From NCBI GenBank assembly GCA_023053575.1, contig JAKZAP010000013.1, forward strand, positions 20,897,716 through 20,961,715: a stretch of DNA of 64,000 bases, given 5' to 3'. The DNA comes from Branchinecta lynchi (lineage: Eukaryota > Arthropoda > Branchiopoda > Anostraca > Branchinectidae). The notes beneath the pieces were generated by a model. That model saw nothing but the letters and a program-made list of their open reading frames with translations, ran no database searches and was not told where the DNA came from. Below, in pieces: positions 46,261 to 57,265 of this stretch (its first letter is position 1; each line of letters opens with the position of its first letter). The translations under genes were made by a program, and so were the position numbers.

Positions 46261-48445
46261 GCTTGCAATAGTGGATTATTCCAAGGAACTATCCACTAAT
46301 GAGTGTTATAAAATGTATCTGCTTGCAAACTTGTTCTCTTTGCATCAGTCTACCACAAAAGCTTTGTCAAGGAAACAGTTGCTGTGATCTGAAACTGAAA
46401 ACTATATATTGGAGTAAAGATTTTTATTATGGAATTTATTTGTTTTTGATATACAAATAAGGTTTATTTTGGCAGTCGTCCTTTAAAGTACAATGTTTCT
46501 GGTGAGTTTTAGACCATTATTGATCGATTGTCAAGGTCAAGCCCAGAGTAAGCCTATCCAGCATTTGGCATAGTGTATCTGGCATTTGTCGTAGGGTACA
46601 CGATGGGTACCTGACCTCGTTTGTACACTACCTCAATTGTTGCTGTGCAAATGAATGGGATGTTCATGCTGTCCCGAGAGCCAATAGGCAAAATTTTTAA
46701 CAGTCGTGTCCAAAAATTTTCAAATTCTGTGCCTTTTCATTGTTTTAAAGCTGCTACGAGACTGGATTTTCTGGCTATGGCCTTTGCGAAGTCAATCGAG
46801 GTTAGGTTAAAATGAAGTGATCTTGTTTGAAAAGAAAATATGTTGATCTAGAAATTTTGAAGTAATATTTTTTCATCCAACATGTAAACCACTCAATTAG
46901 CTTCAATCTAGCATGTTTGTCATATTTGTTGGTTCCTCTTTAATCCAGATAAATTATTCTGAAGGAAAGACTTCTCTGGAAATTTGAAATCTTGTCTGAG
47001 GTTAGCTACTCCTACTGTATGCCAAATGCTGGGTATGCTGTTTGACACAGGCTGTCCCAAAATCACAAGTTTGTGGTAGACTGGCTTGGGTCTGCATAAC
47101 AGATCATGTAGTGAATCTGAAACATCTAAAACAACAGTTCTTAGCCTAGTTAGTCTTCATTCCTGTTTTTACTGTAGCCACATCATCCTTAGTCCTCTGG
47201 TTTATTGAGAAATGGCTTCAAGGTCAGCGTCAGCAACATTAGTTGCATTTTATAGAAGTTTTGTTCGACGTTTGCTTGGCTGGTTGCTCAGTTAATTTCC
47301 CTTTTCAAACGCCGACCAAGTTCACAGTTTGTTTAATTAGTGTTTTTACGACTCAGGCGATCCTTTCCTGATAGACGTTTCTTCGACGATTTCAGATAAA
47401 CTTTTGACTTGCTAGCTCACAAAGTCTGACTGTCAGGTTTGAAGGACAAAGAAACTGTGACAGACGACCAGAAACGGTGCTTAAATTGAGACCTTTGAGT
47501 TGGAAGGTAACGAAACTTCAAACTTCGATCAAAAAGGCAACTATTGGGAAGTTGGTCTATTACCTGGAGACTTGGCATCTCAATCCTCAAAGAACACTTC
47601 ATCACGTAGATCATGCTGGGGCGCATTCAGCAGATTCAAATTTTCTGCCACAAGCCCACAAGTTTCTACATACATCTCTGCAGTAACTCCATGGATTTGT
47701 TTCCTACAAAGCGTTATCGGGAAGAAAACGGTTAGAGTGGAATTTCCGGCTCTGCTGGCATCTGTCCCTAAATGATTTGCTCAGTTATCGGTTCTGATCG
47801 TCCGTCAGGTACTAAAAAAGCCACAAGCAAAGATGGTGGCGAAGGATACTGAAGTCTCATTGACATTGAGGTAGATAAATTGTAGATACTGGGTACATAG
47901 TGTTTATTTTCGTTTTCTGTCCCACAGCCCAATCAGCGTTATGGGAGCTTGTCTTAAGACTTGAGGGAAGCTAGCCTGGTGGTTACTTTAAGCTCTTACG
48001 GCCTTATGTCGACTACTTGATACTGACTAATCAATGTACCGACAAAGAAGGACTGCTGCCACTTCTCGGTAACAGCACACATTCTCAAACAGCAAAACTG
48101 TTTTAAAACCGACTGCAATGGATCAGTTGTGTTGTTTGTGTAAAAATTTGTTGATTCGAGTTCACACATTCAGCTTATCACTTCAGTTTTCGCTCGAGAG
48201 GAAAATTTCAAACGCCTGTAGCCATCCCGAACTAAAGTAAGAACTGCGCAGGAACTGCGTCCCAGTCTTTGTTTATTCTGCCTTTTTCTGGCATAATTGA
48301 ACTAATTACCATACAAATTCCTGGAAGCAGATCTGGGATAGCTCATGAAACCAAGAGCGTAAAAGTACTACCTCATAGGTGGCGTGGAAACATACTCATT
48401 TTTTGTATTATGTAAGTCGTAATTTTATTGGTCAGTATTTGTTCT
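46261..48445. other. Intron, no gene recognised
   Basis: A weak inverted relation links CCAGCATTTGGCATAGTG (46558) with CTGTATGCCAAATGCTGGG (about 47016), so part may be another foldback. No exon or transposon protein seen. Confidence 0.4.
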
Positions 48446-48853
48446 TAATTTAAGCCGTGTTAGTGGCGATCGATATATACTGGTTGCAGAGCTGAGTGAT
48501 GAGAGTGCCATAGCTGCTAAAATACACCGTCTCTGTGGCTGGCAGACTGCCATAGTGTTATTTGAAGAAACTCTGTTGATTGTAGTACCGAAGAAAAGTT
48601 TTGTTTTTTGTATGTAAAGTTTACAAAACTGCCTAAAATGTACAAAGATAACCGACTTACTTGCAGCTGATTTCCAGAGCTTACAAGGGAATTCTCACTT
48701 TACATTTTTAATATGATTATTTGTCCACAGTACAAATAATTCAGAGTATATAATAACAAACGGATAAGAAAAATAAACTCTGCTTATATTTGTCGAAGCT
48801 AGTAAATTCGAGTATGGCAGTCATCAAAAAACACAGTAACGATATATTAGCGA
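48446..48853 (+). repeat. Left end of a degenerate satellite, then unassigned intron
   Basis: TTCTTAATTTAAGCCGTGTT with AGTGGCGATCGAT at about 48449 belongs to the 70-bp satellite found at 50785-51620, suggesting the foldback at 48862 landed near or within that satellite. Confidence 0.5.
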
Positions 48854-48861
48854 AAATAAGT

Positions 48862-50687
48862 ACCAGCTTGAAGTTTTCGCCCACCGCCCAACCACCCGAA
48901 AACGTCTAATACCAAATTATAGGGCATTTGGCAGTAATCTGTGGCAGTGCTTAAAATGGCAAAGAATTTTTTTTAGAAATGTCCACCAAATCCACACTCA
49001 CATTGAAATCTGTGAAAAGTCCAATGACCTCACAAAGTCTGGGCATTGGGCGGTATGGGCGGCAGTTCTTGTAACGCCCAGGCTAAAAATGGAGAAACGC
49101 CCACCAAACCACCGCCCACATAAAAATTCACGAAATTCAGATGAGCTGATTTTGTCCAGGTGTTGGGTAGTAAGGGCGACAGTGCTTAAAGTGCACAGGT
49201 TAGAAGTGAACAATATCCACCAAATCACCGCCCACTTTACAGTCGTAGGGTAAGGGCGGCAGTTCCTGAAACTCTCAAACATAAAACCGAGAAACGCCCT
49301 TCAAATAATCGCGCACATTCAGATTCACGAAAAGTCAAATGGGGTAAATGTGTCCAAGCGTGGGGCGGTAAGCGTGGCAGTGCTTAAACGCCCAGGCGAA
49401 AAATGAATAAATGTTCACCGAATCAGCGCCCACGTTAAGTTTGGCAAAAATTCAAATGAGCTAGCGATGTCCAGGCGTTGGTTGGCAACAGTGCTTAAAT
49501 CGACCAGGCAAGACATGGTGAAAGTCCACAGAATCACTGGCCACATTCAAGTTCTCGAAAAGAGGAACACACCCACCAAATCACCGCCTGCGATACAATT
49601 TGTGACCTTCGATTTGGCGAGAAATGGAAAAAAAAACCCACCAAATCCCCCCCCACGTTACAGTTTGCAAAATTTCGAATATCTATGTGTAGAGGCTTTG
49701 TGCGGTAAGCCTGTCTGTGCTTAAACTCCCAGGCAAAAAAATGGCAAAATGTCCCCATTAATTAAACATTATAATTAACATCCCCCTTAGTCACCGCCCA
49801 CGTTGGATTTTGCAAAAATTCAAATGAGCCAACGATGTTCTGGCGTTGGTTGGTAAGGGCAACTGTGCTTAAACCGCTCAGGCAAGAGATAATGAAACCT
49901 CCACCAAATCATCGCCCACTCTAAAATTTGCGAAAAGTCGAATGAGTACTGAGCTGGTACCGCCCAGCGCCCGTACATACTTGGCTAATCCAAAATTGTA
50001 AAGTGGGCGGTGACTAACGGGGATGTTAATTATAACGTTTGATAATGGGTACATTTTGCCATTTTTTGCCTGGGAGTTTTAAGCACAGACAGGCTTACCG
50101 CAGAAAGCCCTTACACAAATAGATATTGGAAATTTTGCGAACTGTAATGTGGGCGGAGCTTTGGTGGATTTTTTTTCCATTTCTTGCCAAATTGAATGTC
50201 GCGAATTTTATCGCGGGCGGTGATTCGGTGGGTGTTCTTCCATTTTTCGCCAGGCTATCAATGAGTGCCATCCAACACCCAAATTTAGTTAGCTGAATTT
50301 TCGGAAATTTTAAAGTGGTTGGTGATTTGGTGGATGTTTTCCATTCTTAACCTGGGCAATTCAAACTCAGTCGCTCTTACCACCCAAAGCCCGGAGATAG
50401 TCAGGTCATTCGAATTCTCGTGAATTTTAATGTGGGCGGTGATTTAATGGGAGCTTCTCCACTTTTTGTCTGGGCGTTTCAGATACTACCGCCCAACGCC
50501 CAGAACCAGACTTTATTAGGTCATTTGAATTTTCACAAATTTCACTGTGGGTGTTGATTTGGTGGACATTTAAAAAAAAAAGGTCTTTGGCATTTTAAGC
50601 ACTGCCACCCATTACCGCCCAACGCCCCATAATTTGGTGTTGGGCGTTTTTGGGTGGTCGGGCGGTGGGCGAAAACTTCAAGCTGGT
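48862..50687. mobile_element. Foldback element 2, 1826 bp, 8-bp target duplication
   Basis: The left end ACCAGCTTGAAGTTTTCGCC then CACCGCCC is inverted exactly at the right end (GGGCGGTGGGCGAAAACTTC then AAGCTGGT). AAATAAGT lies on both sides (48854-48861 and 50688-50695). Each arm is about 900 bp of ~120-140-bp units with CCACCAAATCACCGCCCAC (left) or its complement (right), plus GTGCTTAAA. The centre is near 49930. No transposase frame. Confidence 0.92.
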
Positions 50688-50784
50688 AAATAAGTTGTCT
50701 AGGAATCTGCTGATTTCTGATTTACCATTGTATTGTAGGGGGTGGTAATGTGACATCAAGATTGTTTGATCAGCCCATTGGAAC

Positions 50785-51620
50785 TTTAATTTAAGCCTTG
50801 TTAGTGGCTAGCGATTTGAAAAATACTGGGTGCGCATTGGCGACGATGAAGTTCTTAGTTTTAAAACCATGTTAGTGGAAATCAATTAATTATCGAACTG
50901 GATGCGTTTGGCCGAAGCCGGAGTTCTTAATTTTCGTCATGTTAGTGGCCGGCGATTGGTTCGGTAGTGGTTGCGCACTTGCGGTGCTGATATTCCCAAT
51001 TTAAATCCATAGTGTCAATCGATTTACTATTGAACTGGAAATGATTTTGTGATGCCTGTCTTAATTTATGCCGCGTTGGTAGCCAGCGATTTACCTGGAT
51101 GCGGTTTTGTGGCGATGATAATCTTGAAGTTACTTTCTTTAGTGGCAATCAATCTATTATCTAACAGAAAGTTCTGCGAGTCTGGGGTTCTTTATTTAAG
51201 TTATGTTAGTGAATAACAGTTTGTCCTATACTGGCTGTGGATGGGCGATGCCAATATTCTTAATTTAAATGAATGGTAGTGGCAATGGATTTATTATCGA
51301 ACTGGATCCTTGTGGGCAACGCCGGGGTTCTTAATTTCCATCATGTTAGTGGCCAACGATTTGTATATACTCTTAGCGAATTAGGGGCGCTGATATTCTT
51401 AATTTCAGTTCAGGTTAGTGGCAATTGATTTATTCTCGAACTGGAGGCGGATCGGCGAACCCAAGGTTCTTAATTAAAGTCGTGTGGGTGGAAAGGGATT
51501 TGTTATCTACCAGGAGACGTTTTGATCTTCTTAAGTTAAGTCTTTTTTTTTAGTGGCAATCGATTTATTATCAACCCGGTTTGTTATCTGGATGAGGATC
51601 GGCGGCGCCGGATATAATAA
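50785..51620 (+). repeat. Degenerate satellite of about 70-bp units
   Basis: TTCTTAATTTAAGTCATGTT plus AGTGGCAATCGATTTATTAT and CGAACTGGATGCG recur about eleven times with strong decay. Confidence 0.7.
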
Positions 51621-52045
51621 ACTATATCGTTGTAACGTCTAAGAAGATTGAAGCAAAGTCATAGTATAACTGAGTTACGCGTGACATACCCAGGGAAAGG
51701 TTATACTAGGCCTATAATCAATATTTTCTTTCAGGAAACATCATAAGGACAAACAACGACTGTAAGCTACCGTCATGGTGTCTGGAATCAGAAATGATGA
51801 ATTTCAGTAAAGGTAAGTAGACAGATTTAGCAATGAAAATTGCCATGGAGCAAAAACGTGTTATGCTTATCCATACAAATACCTCAGAAGATTTAAGGTC
51901 TATAAAAGATTCTGATTTCCGAAAGAGTAAGAGAGTACCAAATTGCTCCATGGCAGTACTATTAAAATCTAGCAGCGTCTGAGAAATGATGAGAAAACAG
52001 CAGAGGACTGATACAACCTGGTGAAGTCTGGTTTCTGTGGGGTTT
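51621..52045. other. Intron, nothing recognised
   Basis: Unique-looking intron sequence with no exon or repeat of note. Confidence 0.4.
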
Positions 52046-52053
52046 CACATGGC

Positions 52054-52390
52054 GATCTATCGAATTTAGGTAGAGCTACAATAAGTCGAAAACCTCTTGG
52101 TTCCCGTTGTTTATTGTAGCTGTTCTATAGATCGTAGAAACAGAATTGTTAGACTTGAATCCGTTGGATCTATCGAATTTAGGTAGAGCTACAATAAGTC
52201 GAAAACCTCTTGGTTCCCGTTGTTTATTGTAGCTGTTCTATAGATCGTAGAAACAGAATTGTTAGACTTAAATCCGTTGGATCTATCGAATTTAGGTAGA
52301 GCTACAATAAGTCGAATACCTCTTGGTTCCCGTTGTTTATTGTAGCTGTTCTATAGATCGTAGAAACGGATAATTTTTATACTTTAATCC
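52054..52390 (+). repeat. 113-bp tandem repeat, 2.9 copies, each a hairpin
   Basis: GATCTATCGAATTTAGGTAG starts units at 52054, 52167 and 52280. Inside, AGCTACAATAA pairs with TTATTGTAGCT, and GATCTAT with ATAGATC, so each unit folds on itself. The copies are nearly identical. Confidence 0.85.
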
Positions 52391-52394
52391 GTTG

Positions 52395-52495
52395 ATTTGT
52401 CGCATTATTATAACAAGAGACCTTGCCAGGGAGGGGCCGAAATACCGCTGCCAGAGCGTCCTAGCTGACGCATCCGTTTTAATCAAGAACAAATA
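52395..52495 (-). repeat. Short dispersed repeat, copy 4 (reverse)
   Basis: Reverse complement reads AACGGATGCGTCAGCTAGGA, then GTATTTCGGCCCCTCCCTGG and CAAGGTCTC, matching 10195-10270. It directly follows the 113-bp array. Confidence 0.6.
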
Positions 52496-52980
52496 ATCAG
52501 ATAGGACCTCTTGGCACCATCCAACGACTATGAATTACCCGATAAAAATGAGCTGACAAAAAGGTATTTACTGAACCCGTCTACTCTAGCTTCGCCTTTG
52601 CTCATCGCAGAGTAAGAAAATGCAGAAGGCGTACTCCGCGTGCTGACCCGCTCTGGAGCGCGTCAAGAGAACCAGTCAGCTTTGACTTCTACTTTTCTTC
52701 TACACGGACACACAGCGATATAGGTATTTGTAGTGGTAAGAAACGTGATGGGCCGCGAGACTAGTAACCTCCGCTCGCACCAGAAAAAGTAGGTGAAATA
52801 CTCGACTCCGCATGGTCATGTTACAGAGACACGAGAGATGGAGGTTCTATCTGATTATTTGTTCTTGGTTTATGCATTGCTTGAATACATGATTCCCAGT
52901 CAGCTGGGGCTCAAGGAGTACAATACGAAATTTGAGATGAAAGAGAATGTCCATTGATGAGCAATAGTTCTTGGTGAGTA

Positions 52981-53138
52981 CACTGTAAAAAGTTTCTCCG
53001 AATAAGGATGCAGTATTTGCTACTGGGATTAATCTTATCTCTGTCGTGATAAAATTAATCCGAATTAGGGATAATGTTATCTCAATAAAGACAAGAGTAA
53101 TCCCAGTAGCAAATATGTAAGATTTTTTTTTTACAGTG
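52981..53138. mobile_element. Palindromic MITE, single core, TA-flanked
   Basis: TA then CACTGTAAAAAGTTTCTCCG; core TGCAGTATTTGCTACTGGGA ... TCCCAGTAGCAAATA; right TTTTTACAGTG then TA. Inverted ends CACTGTAAAAA match exactly over 11 bp. Confidence 0.85.
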
Positions 53139-53140
53139 TA

Positions 53141-54400
53141 GTGAACTCTGGCTAACCAACAATTTAATGTACCGAAGGTTAGAATGAGTTCCAAGTTTTC
53201 TAACACGTAATAAACAGGGAATATAGGTCTAGAAAAAATATTGACGAATGGTAGGCTGTAGTAAAAGATTGACTGTTACGGATGTTGTGACTGGGACGTC
53301 TGTTGCTTGTTGGAATGATGTGATTGAATACTTGTTTGAATGTCTGTTCAAATAATAAATGTATAATGTAGATTTCAGGACATGCATATTACGGTACTGT
53401 TTTCTCATGGCGGACTGGTGTAATCTACCAGAAGAGGATTCCTAATGCTATAGCTGTTGGAAGCAATAGAACAGGAAAAGTTAATGTAATAAGTGCTACG
53501 TCCTGAAACTCCAATCTGCATTGAAAATAAAAATGGGTAAAACAAAAAAATATCTTAGATTGTGAGAGAAAGCTTGGGACTCTTATTGATTTTCAAAAGT
53601 TGTTATTGCATTCGTAAAAGCAACTACTGAATCAGAAATGGATATTTTCAGCTGTAGGTTACTTACCTTAGTTTAAGATCATTTTATCGGCAAAAAGGAG
53701 CATCTTATCGGCAAAAAGGACGAATAATAGGCTACTTACCATAGGTTAATGGAAGAATAGTAGAATAACATCCGTAATTGTTTGATTGTGTAACAAAGAG
53801 AACCTCTGGCTGTATAAACTACAAGGAGACTGTAAACCATTGAAACTGATCTAAAAAATAATAATATAGGAATAATGTAGTTATTTGAGGTAGGAAGTAC
53901 TGACTTCTCTTAATGTGCAGGTCAATCTACTCGACGTCGAAGAAAAAGAGGACAACGAAGACGAGGAGAGAAATGCGAGTTGGGAAAGAACTACGGGGAA
54001 TATGGAATTGACTGTAGCTGCTAAAAGTACTACTAAAAAAAAAATCTTTTAATTGTTTGCTTGTGGATATTTTGTCACAAATAATAAGGAAGTAAAAAGA
54101 GGAGCCGCAAGTATTCTGAGGTAAACCAACAAATATCTAAATGAAAAATATCTACCTGGTGACACTGTGTTCGGTGGTGATGCGATGCACGGAGAAGGAA
54201 GTGTCAATATTTTTTATTTTTTTTAATCAGTCTTCTTATTTCACGTTTTATGACTATTGAAATGAAGCGAATTCTACTTTTTTCGCGTTTTTGTCAGAGC
54301 AGAAAACATGGAAATCTTCGCGATTCTGCAGAATCGAGAAGTTGCTCCGGTCGATTCTCGCTTCTCCGTTCTCCTTCCGAGTGGTCAGTAAAGAGCGGGT
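53141..54400. other. Intron, no gene recognised
   Basis: ATCTTATCGGCAAAAAGGA is directly duplicated at about 53684 and 53702. Otherwise unassigned. Confidence 0.4.
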
Positions 54401-54404
54401 GTTC

Positions 54405-54539
54405 AATTCCTCTGGAGGTTGAATGACTTCATATCGTCCTCTCTTTGAAGGTAGACATGACTACATATAATCGTGTATGCTTGACGACAAAGAATTTCCA
54501 CGAAAAAGATTACAAAAATTGGTGACAAAAAATGAAACA
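54405..54539 (+). repeat. Satellite unit left of the GGCACTTG copy
   Basis: CTCTGGAGGTTGAATGACTT and CATATCGTCCTCTCTTTGAA recur at about 56010 and 56318, so the element at 54540 interrupts this satellite. Confidence 0.6.
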
Positions 54540-55877
54540 AGAGCTGTAAGCTCATATGGCACTTGCAAGCATATGCTGTAAGAAAAACTCCAACAAGAAA
54601 AATTGAAGGGGGTTGAAAATTCAACCTATGGTTTCACTTTAAATATAAAAATAGGAGACAGAAAGCAAAAGAAAACAAGAAGGAAAACAAAAACCAGCAA
54701 GGCTGGGTCAGAGGATGGAGTGATGGTCAAAAGTTTTTTTTTTCACTTTTCGGTTAAGATGCAAACTTTAACGGTGCTAAAAATTAATTTCAAAGCAAAA
54801 ACCTTGAGGCAAAAAGGTTCATGTACTCATGGCGATCGTGAGGAAGTAAATTTTGCTTAAAAGTACTTTTTGTATTTTGCGGTTAAGATGAGTCCTTTAA
54901 GGAATGGTCGGATCGGAGAAGGTGACGATGTCTAATCCAATGATGTCAAGTTTCTAATGCTCGAGCAAAGTTTTATCGTCATATCACTTCTGGGAGTACC
55001 TTAGCTCACGATCACCGGAATTCCGGACACCCCCCTACATCCCACCCTTGGTACCCGAATCCGGTCCGATTCTGTCACTGATGCACCTAGGACTTGTGCC
55101 TGTACTTGCCATCAAGTTTCATCCTGATCGCTCCCACTCCACCCTCTGCGTATCACAAGATTTCCGGTTCTTCCCTCCACCCACCCCAGTTCATTGGATC
55201 CGGTCCGGTTGAAACGGGACATCTGAAACATGAGTCTTTCAAGATGTCAAGTTTCATTAAGATCCGATAACCCGATCGAAAGTTATGCATGCCACTAATA
55301 TCCGGATTCCGCTGTCTCCCCCCCCCCCCCACGACGGTAGGATCGGGCAAGTGACTGTTTACAAGTTTTATCGTCCTAGCCCACCTGGAAGTACATCAAC
55401 TACGGGTCGCCGGAATTCAGCTCCCCCCACAGTGTCCGAATCAGGTCCAGGCCTGTCAGTTATTTATCTAGAGCTTGTGCTAGTGCTTCCCACCAAGTTT
55501 CATCCCGATTGCTGAGGTCTCACACGATTCCGGCTCCCCCTCAGATTTATCGGATCCTGTCCGGACTTAAGATGAGACATCTGAGACACGAGGTCTTCCC
55601 AGGTATCAGGTTTCATTAAGATCCGATCACCCATTCGAAAGTTATGCATGCGCCTATTTTCTGGATTCTGCAACCTCCCCCTCCCCCCACGATGGTCAGA
55701 TCGGGCAAGTGACTATTTCCAAGTTAGTTTGGTCGGGTCCCTAATATGCCTGCCAAGTTTCATCGTCCTAGCATATCTGGAAGTACCCTAACTCGCAAAC
55801 ACCGGAGTAACCGACAGACCTACGGAAAAGTGGTCGGTATATGGCACTTAGCGGGAAGGCGAGTGCCATACAAACTT
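54540..55877 (+). mobile_element. GGCACTTG-family non-autonomous repeat, copy 2
   Basis: Closely colinear with 4929-6317, with small deletions. Opens AAGAGCTGTAAGCTCATATG then GCACTTGC; closes TATGGCACTTAGCGGGAAGG then CGAGTGCCATA. Same internal phrases (AAGTTTCATTAAGATCCGAT twice). No intact ORF. Confidence 0.78.
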
Positions 55878-56400
55878 TTGTCATTTTGCACTGACGAAGT
55901 TGTCTGATACCACTGTAACTGGATTTGCATGTCTTCTGCGCTGCTACCTGTGTTGTAAGCTGGACGAAAAGGATTTGCAAAAATTGGTGTTACGCATCTT
56001 CATTTCTGGAGGTTGAATGAATTCATATCATCCTCTCTGATGGTTGATATGACTTCTTATGATCATGTATGCTCTAGTACAAAGATTTTTAAAGTTACCA
56101 TAGTATCTGGTTCCACTAACTGGATCTGGATTATGTCCTTTTTGCACTTACCAAGGTAACCGATACCGTCGTAACTAGATCTGCATTTTGTCATATTGCA
56201 CTGACCAAGGTATCTGATGCCACTATAACTGGATCTGCATGTCTTCTGCACTGGTATGTGTGTTGTGTGCTTGACGAAGAAGATTCACAAAAACTAGTGT
56301 TAAGCATCATCCTCCCTGGAGGTTGAATGACTTCATATCACCCTCTCTCTGAAGGTTGATATGACTTCATATAATCCTCTTTGGATGGTAATGTGAAGTC
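55878..56400 (+). repeat. Satellite of about 65-bp and longer units
   Basis: Words TATCTGATACCACTGTAACT, GGATCTGCATGTCTTCTGCA and GGAGGTTGAATGACTTCATA recur with decay between 55900 and 56390; continues the satellite interrupted at 54540. Confidence 0.6.
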
Positions 56401-56554
56401 ACGTCTACCGCAAAGCCGACTTCACCAAGCTCGCAACTGGCCGCGTCCTTGCCGAAAAAAGGCGAAGCAAGAAGTTAAGTATAATTTACTAAATGATACA
56501 AAAATGATTAGCTTTCAGATAAAACTGTAAGCAAGTAAATCATTTACGTCACGA

Positions 56555-56815
56555 GTATTCGGACTTCGGCATCTCCTGCAGCAGGGAGAGTAGAATAGGA
56601 AGTAGGAAACAGGGCTCCCAGTAGTGTTCCTCCTGAAACACGGAGAGTAGAATAGGAAGTAGGAAACAGGTCTCCCAGTTGTGTTCCTCCTGAAACACGG
56701 AGAGTAGAATAGGAAGTAGGAATTAGGGTTCTCAGTCGTGTTCCTCCTGCACCAGGGAGAGTAGAATAGGAAGTAGGAAATAGGATTCTCAATCGTGTTC
56801 CTCCTGCATCACTGA
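56555..56815 (+). repeat. 60-bp tandem repeat, four copies
   Basis: AGGGAGAGTAGAATAGGAAG starts each unit, followed by TAGGAAACAGGG and GTGTTCCTCCTG. The 60-bp period keeps frames open (minus strand FPTSYSTLRVSGGT), but I do not regard it as coding. Confidence 0.82.
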
Positions 56816-56824
56816 GAAAGGTAT

Positions 56825-57265
56825 TAAAAACAGGGTTCGTGCATTCCCGTTTTTAGTACTTGGTTGTCATGAAAGCGAAAACCAGTGCCAAAGAACAGGG
56901 GCCCTGCATTCCCGTTTTTAGTACTTGGTTGTCACGAAAGCGAAAACCAGTGCCAAAGAACAGGGGTCCTGCATTCCCGTTTTTAGTACTTGGCCATGAA
57001 AGTGAAAACGAAAGTGCGAAAGAACATGGGTCCTGCATTCCCGTTTTTAGTACTTGGTGGTCATGATAGTGAAAACGAGTGCCAAAGAACATGGGTCCTG
57101 CATTCCCGTTTTTAGTAAAAAGGACGGTGCAGCGTTCCCCCTTTTAGTAATGTTCCTTCTGGTGCAATGTTCCCGATTTTAGTACGTTGTTCCCGTTTTT
57201 AGTACGCGTTCCCGTTTTTAGTACGCGTTCCTCCTGCACCGTGTCGTTCCATTCCGTTCCCGTTT
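56825..57265 (+). repeat. About 64-bp tandem repeat decaying into TTCCCGTTTTTAGTAC words
   Basis: CATTCCCGTTTTTAGTACTT, GAAAGCGAAAACCAGTGCCA and AAGAACAGGGGTCCTG recur four times; then CCCGTTTTTAGTACG recurs at shorter spacing up to the LINE start. Confidence 0.8.
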
